Shown: in pieces, positions 6,452 through 12,013 of the stretch
Layout: each line of letters starts with the position of its first letter
Numbering within the stretch: the stretch's first letter is position 1
DNA from: DASVHF01 sp036382695
GTDB taxonomy: Bacteria; Patescibacteriota; Microgenomatia; Woykebacterales; RBG-16-39-9b
Length of the DNA: 12,013 nucleotides
Direction: 5' to 3'
NCBI GenBank assembly: GCA_036382695.1
Contig: DASVHF010000064.1
Span: forward strand, 1-12,013
Position numbers and translations under genes: made by a program
The notes under the pieces: generated by a model
What the model was told of the DNA's origin: nothing
What the model saw: only the letters and a program-made list of their open reading frames with translations
Database searches by the model: none

Positions 6452-7669
6452 AGGTAAAACTGAGAGAGGATTTATGTAACTACCGCCGTGGCGAACTTCG
6501 AAGTGAAGATGCGGACCAGTACAAAAGCCTGTGCAACCAACAGCCCCGATTAATTGACCTTTGCTAACCGTTTGACCCACTCCTACGTTAATTGAGCCCA
6601 AATGAGCGTAAGCAGTTGTGTAACCGTTGCCATGACTAACAAAAACGGCGTTACCGAACCCACCTGATAAATAAGAGGCAGTGGTGACAGTACCGGCAGC
6701 TGCTGCCTGCACACCTGTACCATAAGCAGCACCGATATCGATTGCCGGGTGGAACCAGCTTGGATACTGGTTTATACCACCAGGAGCCGGCCAAGCGAAA
6801 ATTCCATTCCCACCAGCGGTAAAGTAGCTTTGGGGGACAGAGGTAGGAGCGTAGTAAGAAGGAATCGGAGTTGGTGGTGGCATCTTTCCACCAGGAACAA
6901 AAAGTGTCTGCCCCACTCGCAGTTCCATTGAATCGTCAATATAGTTAAATGGGTAAACCGCAACAGTCTGAGCATCTGCTTTATATTTTTTAGCCACTGA
7001 AGCAATAGTGTCGCCTTTATTCACCTTGTGAACCATCCCGGTAATTGGTGGAATTTTCAGCGTGTCACCTGGCTTGATAGAATCAACGCTAGTGAGAGTA
7101 TTGGCCCATTTTATTGTACTCACCGAAACTTTAAATTCGGCAGCAATCGTGGAAACACTGTCGCCTTTATTCACTGTATAAACGACCATTTCTGAACGAG
7201 GACGGCCTTCAGGAATAATAGTCTGGGGTGTATTGGCGGCTGCTAGCACTTGGTCACGAGAAAAGTCCTCTGGTGCAACTCCACTCCTAAATAGACTCCC
7301 AACGATAAAGGCCACTGAGGCAAGGACCAAAACACCACCGTGAATGGTTGGCCGGAAGAGCAGGCCTCTGCGCCACATTAGGATTTTTACCAAAGCGTCT
7401 TTGGTGTCTTCAAGGGCATAGATAAAAGCAACAATTCTTTTTTGAATATACAGTAGGTAGAAGAATGAAAACGAAAAACTCTCCCAACCAACCCTCAGAC
7501 CAACAAGAGAAATAGCCCTAGCTTGCAATAAAAACCTTTTGAGTATTCGCAAAGGAATAGAAAACCAGGGGGCGGAGACAGTAAAATCGTCTTGGACGAA
7601 ATCTAGTTCGTATGTATAGCTTGTGGTAGAAAAGGATAATCCGCTTTCCGACTCTTCCGAGTTTAACAT
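6449..7669 (-). CDS. Membrane-anchored LysM-LysM-M23 cell-wall endopeptidase
   Basis: A zinc metallopeptidase expected to cut peptide bonds in peptidoglycan at the cell surface. Numbering is from the upstream ATG at 7687. The N-terminal ~115 residues are mixed charged/hydrophobic, then a membrane helix lies at ~118-135. LysM domains at ~168-215 and ~217-267 (both with 'V(N)KGD') would bind glycan. A Pro-rich linker (~268-285) precedes the M23 domain (~295-412). Its metal and catalytic residues are visible: His313 and Asp317 in 'HPAID', His362 in 'AHLG', and His393/His395 in 'GPHLHFE'. Cys385 and Cys389 form a pair just before that motif. I place the start at the second ATG (7669; 406 residues) because GGAGG lies 11 bases before it, whereas the ATG at 7687 abuts a GC-rich hairpin. 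The gene has its own promoter downstream of rho. The family prediction is firm; the exact bond cut is unknown. Confidence 0.92.
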   Translation of the reverse strand: MLNSEESESGLSFSTTSYTYELDFVQDDFTVSAPWFSIPLRILKRFLLQARAISLVGLRVGWESFSFSFFYLLYIQKRIVAFIYALEDTKDALVKILMWRRGLLFRPTIHGGVLVLASVAFIVGSLFRSGVAPEDFSRDQVLAAANTPQTIIPEGRPRSEMVVYTVNKGDSVSTIAAEFKVSVSTIKWANTLTSVDSIKPGDTLKIPPITGMVHKVNKGDTIASVAKKYKADAQTVAVYPFNYIDDSMELRVGQTLFVPGGKMPPPTPIPSYYAPTSVPQSYFTAGGNGIFAWPAPGGINQYPSWFHPAIDIGAAYGTGVQAAAAGTVTTASYLSGGFGNAVFVSHGNGYTTAYAHLGSINVGVGQTVSKGQLIGAVGCTGFCTGPHLHFEVRHGGSYINPLSVLP

Positions 7670-7687
7670 TAGGCTTACGCCCTCCAT

Positions 7688-7704
7688 CCCGCCTGCCCGG
7701 CGGG
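7688..7704 (-). promoter_or_regulatory. GC-rich hairpin just before the M23 start
   Basis: CCCGCC (7688-7693) and GGCGGG (7699-7704) form a 6-bp all-GC stem with a 5-base loop, and no T-run follows on the minus strand. It lies in the leader of the M23 mRNA, 18 bases before the preferred start and directly against the alternative ATG at 7687. It could affect access to GGAGG. It contrasts with the AT-rich surroundings and may be a dispersed palindromic element. Confidence 0.5.
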
Positions 7705-7719
7705 GCTAAAAACTATCAA

Positions 7720-7757
7720 AGCTTAAGAAAAAACCCGATGGTTGTTGTTCTTAAGCT
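7720..7757 (-). promoter_or_regulatory. Stem-loop at the predicted 5' end of the M23 mRNA
   Basis: Perfect 10-bp arms AGCTTAAGAA (7720-7729) and TTCTTAAGCT (7748-7757) enclose 18 bases, within which a smaller AACC/GGTT stem is followed on the minus strand by a run of six T. The predicted transcription start from the promoter at 7766-7795 is about 7759, so the stem would begin within a few bases of it. Possible roles are a 5' stabilising stem or an attenuator; it could also be a weak terminator for rho. Confidence 0.45.
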
Positions 7758-7765
7758 CACTATCC

Positions 7766-7795
7766 AATTTAGCACAAAATACGCTTGCTTGTCAA
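7766..7795 (-). promoter_or_regulatory. Promoter of the M23 peptidase gene
   Basis: On the minus strand: TTGACA (7795-7790), an 18-base spacer ending TGC, then TAAATT (7771-7766). The perfect -35 and TGn-extended -10 support an independent promoter after rho. Predicted start near 7759, giving a leader of about 90 bases with two hairpins. Confidence 0.6.
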
Positions 7796-7798
7796 ATT

Positions 7799-7880
7799 GC
7801 TAGATACTAGTTTCTAGTCGTAAGATGCAAGTTATGTTAACTTAAAGAATCTAGAACTAGAATCTTCAGTCTAGCATCTA
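7799..7880. repeat. CTAG-rich degenerate tract after rho
   Basis: Seven CTAG sites lie in 82 bases, in three clusters: GCTAGATACTAGTTTCTAG (7799-7817), TCTAGAACTAGAATC (7850-7864) and GTCTAGCATCTAGC (7869-7882). The middle is AT-rich with no clear unit. The rho stop codon TAG (complement of 7878-7880) is part of the last cluster. Read on the minus strand, the tract begins TAGATGCTAGA, nearly identical to the start of the tract at 5963. Confidence 0.75.
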
Positions 7881-9149
7881 GCTGACTTCCTTATGCAAAC
7901 TTTCAAGGAAATCTTCATTACTCGCCGTTTTACCAAGTCTTTCAACAAATAGCTCAGTTCTCTCGACGTCGTTCAATGTCTCAAGCATTCGACGCAGACG
8001 CCAAACCTTTTGTAAGGTTTTTTCAGGCATTAGTAGCTCCTCGTTTCTAGTACCTGAACGTGATACATCAATTGCCGGGAAAATTCTTCGCTCAGACAAA
8101 CCTCGCTCTAAATGAAGTTCCATATTACCCGTGCCTTTAAACTCTTCGTAAATAAGGTCGTCCATCCTACTACCTGTCTCGATAAGTGCCGTAGCAATAA
8201 TCGTCAGTGAGCCGCCATCTTCAAAATTTCTAGCAGCCCCAAAGAAACGTTTGGGTGGGTAAAGGGCGGCTGGATCAAAACCACCGGTCAGTGTTCGTCC
8301 CGAAGGTGGCAAAGCTAAGTTGTAGGCCCGACCAAGTCGAGTTATCGAGTCAAGTAAAATAAAGACGTCTTTGCCAGCTTCAACCAGTCTCTTTGCTCGC
8401 TCGAGTGAAAGCTCGGCGACTCTGGTTTGATGCTCTGGTGGATCGTCGAAGTTGGAAGAGAGAACTTCCCCTTTAATACTTCTGGTGATATCGGTTACTT
8501 CCTCAGGTCGCTCTCCAATAAGCGTTGCCATTAGGTGAACTTTTGGAAAGTTTGTGCTCACACCGTTAGCAATTTCTTTTAATATCGTTGTCTTACCGGC
8601 TTTTGGTGGCGAAACAATCATTCCCCGCTGCCCAAAACCGATTGGTGCCAAAACGTCAATGATTCGGGTGGAAAGTGGGCTTTTACCGACTTCGAGCTTA
8701 ATTTGGTGGTTTGGGTAGATTGGTGTCATAGTTTCGAACCGAGGACGTTTTGTAGCCTGTTCGATAGAGATACCGTTTAGTTTTTCAACTTTGAGCATAC
8801 CCCAGTAGCGTTCGGTTTCCTTTGGTGGACGTACTTCCCCCTCAACCTCATCACCAGGCCGAATATCGAAACGGCGAATTTGCGACTGAGAGATGTAGAT
8901 GTCATCTGAGCCAGGCATCAAACCGTTGGCTCTCAAGAAACCGTAGCCTTCTGACATCACTTCCAATATACCTTTTTTGACTTGCGTGGTTTTCTCCTCG
9001 TATCTGGTAGGCATAGAAGACTCAACGATAGGGGTCTTCACTTGGATTTCTTCTTTTTCCACATCAGCAACCGGCTGCGTGGCTTCAGCTTTTTCTTCTA
9101 TCGATTCTTTTTTGGTGGGAGTGCTTTGAGTTGATTTTGCTCTTGGCAT
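7878..9149 (-). CDS. rho: Transcription termination factor Rho
   Basis: A hexameric RNA-dependent ATPase helicase that ends transcription. The protein has 423 residues, close to the family norm. Residues 1-~55 are charged and disordered, in place of a longer insertion seen in some lineages. The cold-shock-like RNA-binding domain (~57-125) has 'GYGFLR' (69-73 region) and 'DDIYIS' (82-87), the RNP motifs. The ATPase core has 'GFGQRGMIV' (171-179), Walker A 'PPKAGKTT' (181-188), Walker B 'DVFILLDS' (261-268), then 'TGGFDPAAL', 'RFFGAARNFEDGGSLTI' and 'YEEFKGTGNMELHL', and 'SRSGTRNEELL' (363-373) with the arginine residues near the subunit interface. The ATG at 9149 begins 'MPRAKS'; no Shine-Dalgarno sequence precedes it. 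The leader is about 128 bases with a strong hairpin. The TAG stop lies inside a CTAG-rich tract. Confidence 0.98.
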   Translation of the reverse strand: MPRAKSTQSTPTKKESIEEKAEATQPVADVEKEEIQVKTPIVESSMPTRYEEKTTQVKKGILEVMSEGYGFLRANGLMPGSDDIYISQSQIRRFDIRPGDEVEGEVRPPKETERYWGMLKVEKLNGISIEQATKRPRFETMTPIYPNHQIKLEVGKSPLSTRIIDVLAPIGFGQRGMIVSPPKAGKTTILKEIANGVSTNFPKVHLMATLIGERPEEVTDITRSIKGEVLSSNFDDPPEHQTRVAELSLERAKRLVEAGKDVFILLDSITRLGRAYNLALPPSGRTLTGGFDPAALYPPKRFFGAARNFEDGGSLTIIATALIETGSRMDDLIYEEFKGTGNMELHLERGLSERRIFPAIDVSRSGTRNEELLMPEKTLQKVWRLRRMLETLNDVERTELFVERLGKTASNEDFLESLHKEVS

Positions 9150-9243
9150 AAGAAAAAGTTAGTTAGCTAAATAATTAATTGGTTCCTTAATTTGCACTAA
9201 AGATTAATTTTGCATGCTCTATCGGGAAACATTACGCTGCGAT

Positions 9244-9261
9244 GCCCCGATCTGTCGGGGC
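9244..9261 (-). promoter_or_regulatory. GC-rich hairpin in the rho leader
   Basis: GCCCCGA (9244-9250) and TCGGGGC (9255-9261) form a perfect 7-bp stem with a TCTG loop. It lies between the LPDTG gene and rho, about 15 bases after the predicted rho transcription start. No T-run follows on either strand, so it is not a standard intrinsic terminator. It could take part in autoregulation of rho or be a dispersed palindrome; not decidable here. Confidence 0.5.
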
Positions 9262-9283
9262 CGAGGCATTAAATTTCAGCCCT

Positions 9284-9312
9284 ATTTAAACACAAGCTAA
9301 CAGCTTTGTCAA
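9284..9312 (-). promoter_or_regulatory. Promoter of rho
   Basis: On the minus strand: TTGACA (9312-9307), a 17-base spacer ending TGT, then TTAAAT (9289-9284). The perfect -35 and TGn-extended -10 resemble the M23 and LPDTG-gene promoters. Predicted start near 9277, about 128 bases before the rho ATG. Confidence 0.55.
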
Positions 9313-9319
9313 GCTGGCT

Positions 9320-9389
9320 TAAGTTTTAAGATCTAAGATTTAAGAAGTCAAAAACAAAATATACCTACAACTTATAACTTAGAACTTAT
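9320..9389. repeat. TAAGTT-type degenerate tract after the LPDTG gene
   Basis: Read on the minus strand from the stop codon it runs TAAGTTCTAAGTTATAAGTT, three imperfect 7-base units. The first TAA is the stop codon of the LPDTG gene (complement of 9386-9388). After about 20 unrelated AT-rich bases a second cluster follows (9320-9347; TTAAATCTTAGATCTTAAAA on that strand). It resembles the CTAG tracts in style, with AAG in place of TAG. Confidence 0.6.
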
Positions 9390-10534
9390 ATCTTTCTTCT
9401 CAATGTTCTAAGGACCAAACCTGCTGGCATACCAGCAAATAGCAAGACGAGTCCCAAACCTGGACCGGTATCAGGTAGCTGCTTAATAAGCGGCTGGGCT
9501 TCAACTAAAACTTCAGGTTTAATGACTTTAACCCTAAAGGTTACAAATCGCTCAAATTCAAAACAACCATCAATTGTCCCAAGTGACACACCGCTAGTAA
9601 AGAGCTTACTTTGACCGGCCTCATCCGGTACCAACTTACCACCGCTGTCATCAGCGTGAACGTAAGTGCGTGTAGTACCAGGAATATATTCCAAGCGACC
9701 TAAGAAAGAGGTGGTAACAGTAGCAGTATCAGTTAAAGTATCAAAGTTGCTACCAGAAACAAAGGCTTTGTTAACAAATTTCTCACCTTCGGCAATTGGT
9801 AGGTCGTCTTTCACTACCACATTTTCAGCTTCACTACCAGTTATATTGTTATGTGCCCAAATTCTAAACTCAAGAATATCACCCTTGCTAGCTGTAACAG
9901 AATCGTCATAACCAGTATTTTCAGTAATATTGTTGACTACCTTTTCAGTGTCCATACCTGGCTCGGGCTTTGGGGTCGGAACTTCTTCATCAACAATATC
10001 GGCATAAAATACGTACCAATGCTTGTATTGTTTATCGCCACCACGGATTTTATTGATTGTCATTCCTTTTGGAGTAATTAAGGGTGAGACACCATTTACA
10101 TCCGGAATAGCGGTGCCAGGCATATTGTAGCCAAAGACTTGGGTACTACCAGCTCGATAAACTAATTTCTTACCCTCTGGCAAATTAATCATAGCATCAG
10201 AGTGGTACAAAGGAGTGTGGCTGGTTTTAAGTAAAGCCCGGTTTTTTACACTGCCAGTTTGATCAAAAGGAAACTCATCCCGTAAAAGGCCTTCGGTGTA
10301 AGTAGTATCGGTTGGATTGTATACGTATATACGAAATATTACAGGCTTAGAGGTATCAGTAAGAGTGATTTCTGACTTGTAGGCGCTATCGCCTTCTTGT
10401 TTAACTTCTTTGATGAAATCAATCTGGGCATCTGCGCCTGCGCTATTGATAAATGGTAACGCTACAGAACCCAGCAGGAAAGCTAGGGCAAAAGTGAAAA
10501 TTGATGCAGTTTTTAGAGCTGTTCTAGTAATCAT
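9386..10534 (-). CDS. Secreted DUF11-like surface protein with LPDTG sorting signal
   Basis: A 382-residue secreted protein. A signal peptide spans ~1-36: basic start, hydrophobic core 'FTFALAFLLGSVALPF', and a likely cut after 'GADA'. Two similar beta-sandwich segments follow, ~45-175 ('VIFRIYVYNPTDTTY...LVYRAGST') and ~205-335 ('LEFRIWAHNNITGSEAENVVVKDDLP...LEYIPGTTRTYV'), of the DUF11/conserved-repeat type found in surface proteins. A short Pro-rich joint ('PTPKPEPG') separates them. The C-terminus is a classical sortase signal: LPDTG (353-357), a hydrophobic helix and 'RTLRRKI'. A sortase would cut after Thr and attach the protein to the wall or another protein; none is encoded in the window. 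I chose the ATG at 10534 rather than the GTG at 10561 because the GTG lies in the promoter spacer and the signal peptide begins properly at the ATG. Binding partner unknown. Confidence 0.88.
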   Translation of the reverse strand: MITRTALKTASIFTFALAFLLGSVALPFINSAGADAQIDFIKEVKQEGDSAYKSEITLTDTSKPVIFRIYVYNPTDTTYTEGLLRDEFPFDQTGSVKNRALLKTSHTPLYHSDAMINLPEGKKLVYRAGSTQVFGYNMPGTAIPDVNGVSPLITPKGMTINKIRGGDKQYKHWYVFYADIVDEEVPTPKPEPGMDTEKVVNNITENTGYDDSVTASKGDILEFRIWAHNNITGSEAENVVVKDDLPIAEGEKFVNKAFVSGSNFDTLTDTATVTTSFLGRLEYIPGTTRTYVHADDSGGKLVPDEAGQSKLFTSGVSLGTIDGCFEFERFVTFRVKVIKPEVLVEAQPLIKQLPDTGPGLGLVLLFAGMPAGLVLRTLRRKI

Positions 10535-10549
10535 AATTGATTGTCGCGA

Positions 10550-10578
10550 ATAATAACACACTCTATAGGTCTTGTCAA
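10550..10578 (-). promoter_or_regulatory. Promoter of the LPDTG surface-protein gene
   Basis: On the minus strand: TTGACA (10578-10573), a 17-base spacer ending TGT, then TATTAT (10555-10550). This is the strongest promoter match in the window. The predicted start near 10543 leaves a leader of only ~9 bases without a Shine-Dalgarno sequence. Confidence 0.7.
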
Positions 10579-10594
10579 GCCTTTATTACACGTC

Positions 10595-10689
10595 CCACTT
10601 CTACAGGTAGCAAATAGCTTAAATTTACAAACTATAGAAGTGGTGGGAGTGGGTAAGAACAGCTGGTTTGCATGTCTTACTCACTCCCA
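10595..10689 (-). terminator. Terminator-like stem-loop region after the SdrD-like gene
   Basis: TGGGAGTGGGTAAGA (10644-10658) and TCTTACTCACTCCCA (10675-10689) pair over 15 positions with one mismatch around a 16-base loop. On the plus strand that mismatch is a G-U wobble; on the minus strand it is A-C. A second inverted pair, CCACTTCTA (10595-10603) and TAGAAGTGG (10635-10643), lies directly beside it. The region lies about 40 bases past the stop of the minus-strand SdrD-like gene. No clean T-run follows, so an intrinsic terminator is plausible but not typical. It also marks the composition change between the two surface-protein genes. Confidence 0.45.
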
Positions 10690-10725
10690 TCCCTCTCTAC
10701 TTCTTTCCGTTGATTCTGATGATCC

Positions 10726-12012
10726 CTAAGGCGCTCCGTCGTTCTGGTCGCTGCCTATTGGAGGGGCTGGTGTCGAGGCTTCCGGCGGATCAGTCTGCGT
10801 CCCCGGTGGGTCGCCAGGTCCTGGTGGATCGGAACCCTCAATAAACTCAGCTGCGTCTTTGCAGACCGATTCAGAACCATGTAGCACGAAGGCTGTTACG
10901 GTCAACCACTCGTTGAGCGGGGCGTCGAAATTGGCCACCTGACCTTCGCTGACAAGCTCCCCCTTCATCCACCATTCGACATAGAAGTCGAAGTTGGGAT
11001 ACAGGTCCCACTGAAGGGAAGCCTGCATATGTGCGTGCCCATCGTGGGCGCTGAGCTTCTCCAGGTTGATGATTGCGACTTCGCATACCAGCTCCGGTGG
11101 CGGTGTTGGCTCTGGAGGCGGCTCTTTGACCGTCCGGTTCTTCCAGATACCGAAGTCCTTAGACGTGGTACCCCTGGAAATCCAGAAGGTCTTGCAACCG
11201 TCAGACGGGTCAACCGGCTCCCAGATCCCACTAGGAGGAAGGACCTCGCAGATCGTGACCTCCACCTGTGCAAAGTCGTTGTCGCCGAACAGGTCGAGAC
11301 CATCGAAGCGGAAGTTACCCTCCGCATCTGTCACGTCCTGGAGACCCAAACCGACGAGCTCAAAGGTGAACGGTTCTCGCGGCGGGAACTGGCTGTCGCC
11401 TACCAACTCCACCTTCCTGCCGAAGATGGTAACCAGCGGTGGAGGCGGGATCTGCTTGTTGCCGAACTTGACCTCTGTCAGCTCGTCACACCCCACCTCA
11501 ACGCTCTGAGTGGTAGGTGTCGTCGGTTCCCATCCATCCGGGATGTTTATCTCCCGAACTTCATAATCGCCGACTGAGAGCTCATCAGAGATCCAAACCC
11601 CGCCGGCGCCGGTAGTGACGGTGAAGTCCTCACCTTCGCCGATGATGCGGAACTTGAAGCCCGGTACTCCAGGCTCACCAGCGTCGAACCTGCCGTCGGC
11701 GTCAAGGTCCTCATACTTGAAGATCTTGATTTTTCCTTCCTGGTATCGGTTGCCGAACTTGACCTCTGACAGTTCGCCATCCTTCACCTCGACGGTTTGG
11801 GTGGTATCTGTCGTTGGTACCCACACCGAAGGGATGTTGATTTCCTCGACTTTGTAGGTGCCGGCTTTCAGCTCACCAGAGATCCAGACTCCGCCGGCGC
11901 CGGTGGTGACAGTGAAGTCCTCACCTTCGCCGATGATCCGGAACTCAAATCCAGGAAGGCCTGGCTCTCCAGCATCGAACCTACCGTTCCCGTTGAGATC
12001 CTCGAACTTGAA
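10726..12012 (-). CDS. Secreted multidomain SdrD/Cna-B-like surface protein, 3' part (5' end outside window)
   Basis: The frame is open to the window edge; 428 residues are visible and the GTG at 11826 is an internal Val. Residues 1-~185 hold two ~97-residue repeats of the SdrD-B/Cna-B type. Each has 'FxEDLxxxGRFDAGEPGxPGF' with an EF-hand-like acidic loop (likely Ca2+ site), then 'FTVTTGAGGVWIS', 'EINIP' and 'EVKFGN'. Residues ~193-292 form a divergent related domain with a Cys pair; a Pro-rich linker (~296-306) follows. An Ig-like domain (~309-390) is bracketed by 'LVCEVAI' and 'SVCKDAAEF', which suggests a disulfide. The tail (~393-428) is Pro/Gly/Asp-rich and ends without LPXTG or membrane helix, so the product is secreted or held by its unseen N-terminus. 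Base composition is much richer in GC than any other gene here. Likely an adhesin-like structural protein; partner unknown. Confidence 0.85.
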   Translation of the reverse strand, partial: FKFEDLNGNGRFDAGEPGLPGFEFRIIGEGEDFTVTTGAGGVWISGELKAGTYKVEEINIPSVWVPTTDTTQTVEVKDGELSEVKFGNRYQEGKIKIFKYEDLDADGRFDAGEPGVPGFKFRIIGEGEDFTVTTGAGGVWISDELSVGDYEVREINIPDGWEPTTPTTQSVEVGCDELTEVKFGNKQIPPPPLVTIFGRKVELVGDSQFPPREPFTFELVGLGLQDVTDAEGNFRFDGLDLFGDNDFAQVEVTICEVLPPSGIWEPVDPSDGCKTFWISRGTTSKDFGIWKNRTVKEPPPEPTPPPELVCEVAIINLEKLSAHDGHAHMQASLQWDLYPNFDFYVEWWMKGELVSEGQVANFDAPLNEWLTVTAFVLHGSESVCKDAAEFIEGSDPPGPGDPPGTQTDPPEASTPAPPIGSDQNDGAP

Positions 12013-12013
12013 G
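11458..12013. repeat. Tandem 291-bp coding repeat (97 residues) of SdrD/Cna-B-like domains
   Basis: Two successive units, about 11722-12012 and 11458-11721, are nearly the same at the protein level and share long identical DNA runs around the GGCGCCGGCGGAGTCTGG-like core. The period, measured between the CGCCGGCGCC blocks at 11601 and 11892, is 291 bases. More units may lie beyond the window edge. High identity implies recent duplication or ongoing homogenisation. Confidence 0.85.

Noticed and set aside
5963..7880. CTAG-rich tracts as a CRISPR array
   Set aside because: Units are short, degenerate and mostly without spacers of constant length, split by whole genes, and no cas gene is present.
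10535..10561. GTG at 10561 as the start of the LPDTG protein
   Set aside because: It lies within the promoter spacer and adds residues before a well-formed signal peptide that starts at the ATG at 10534.
11029..11577. Long plus-strand open frame opposite the SdrD-like gene
   Set aside because: It is a shadow of a GC-rich gene on the other strand. The minus frame has clear SdrD/Cna-B domain repeats and the plus frame has no recognisable domain.
1..12013. Alternative genetic code (TGA as glycine or tryptophan)
   Set aside because: All genes read through with standard stops TAA or TAG, glycine and tryptophan use ordinary codons, and no in-frame TGA is required anywhere.
1..12013. tRNA or rRNA genes
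   Set aside because: No cloverleaf with a T-arm GTTCGA-type motif and no conserved rRNA segment was seen; the S23-type gene is not embedded in rRNA.

Overview
The window looks like a piece of a Candidate Phyla Radiation (Patescibacteria) genome, most likely from the Microgenomates/Parcubacteria side. This is inferred from gene content and style, not from a marker gene. The signs are long Ser/Thr/Gly-rich fibre-like surface proteins with an 'LSFQGRL' module and a 'DxAEVY...PGDxLTSSS' module, a compact Rho with a disordered N-terminus, a LysM/M23 peptidase with the 'GCTGxCTGPHLHFE' signature, a stand-alone four-helix-bundle (23S intervening-sequence type) gene, a REP-associated-type transposase between short repeats, and genes almost without Shine-Dalgarno sequences. 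The standard bacterial code fits: the genes end in TAA or TAG and no in-frame TGA is needed.

Layout. Positions 1-1702 (+) hold the 3' part of a fibre-like surface protein, open at the window edge. Positions 1852-2577 are a compact transposase cassette (gene on -) between two copies of a 20-bp repeat. Positions 2664-5963 (+) encode a 1099-residue protein that joins a tyrosine-recombinase core-binding domain, without any catalytic domain, to one transmembrane helix and a long beta-rich fibre. The fibre shares its last two modules with the first protein. Positions 6007-6363 (-) encode a four-helix-bundle protein. Positions 6449-7669 (-) encode a membrane-anchored LysM-LysM-M23 cell-wall hydrolase. 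Positions 7878-9149 (-) encode transcription terminator Rho. Positions 9386-10534 (-) encode a secreted protein with two DUF11-like segments and a C-terminal LPDTG sorting signal. Positions 10726-12012 (-) are the 3' part of a secreted protein with tandem 97-residue SdrD/Cna-B-like repeats. This last gene is clearly more GC-rich than everything before it.

Functionally the window is mostly cell surface: two fibre proteins, a wall hydrolase, a sortase-type substrate and a multidomain adhesin-like protein. The housekeeping gene rho sits among them. The minus-strand genes do not look like one tight operon: rho, the M23 gene and the LPDTG gene each have their own TTGACA promoter with a TGn-extended -10, separated by 190-240 bp.

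The most distinctive non-coding feature is a set of short degenerate repeat tracts rich in CTAG or TAAGTT. They begin exactly at, or overlap, the stop codon of four different genes. Other points worth attention are leader hairpins placed at predicted transcription starts, the recombinase-domain/fibre fusion, the stop-anchored tracts that enclose the four-helix-bundle gene, and the sharp composition change near 10.7 kb.
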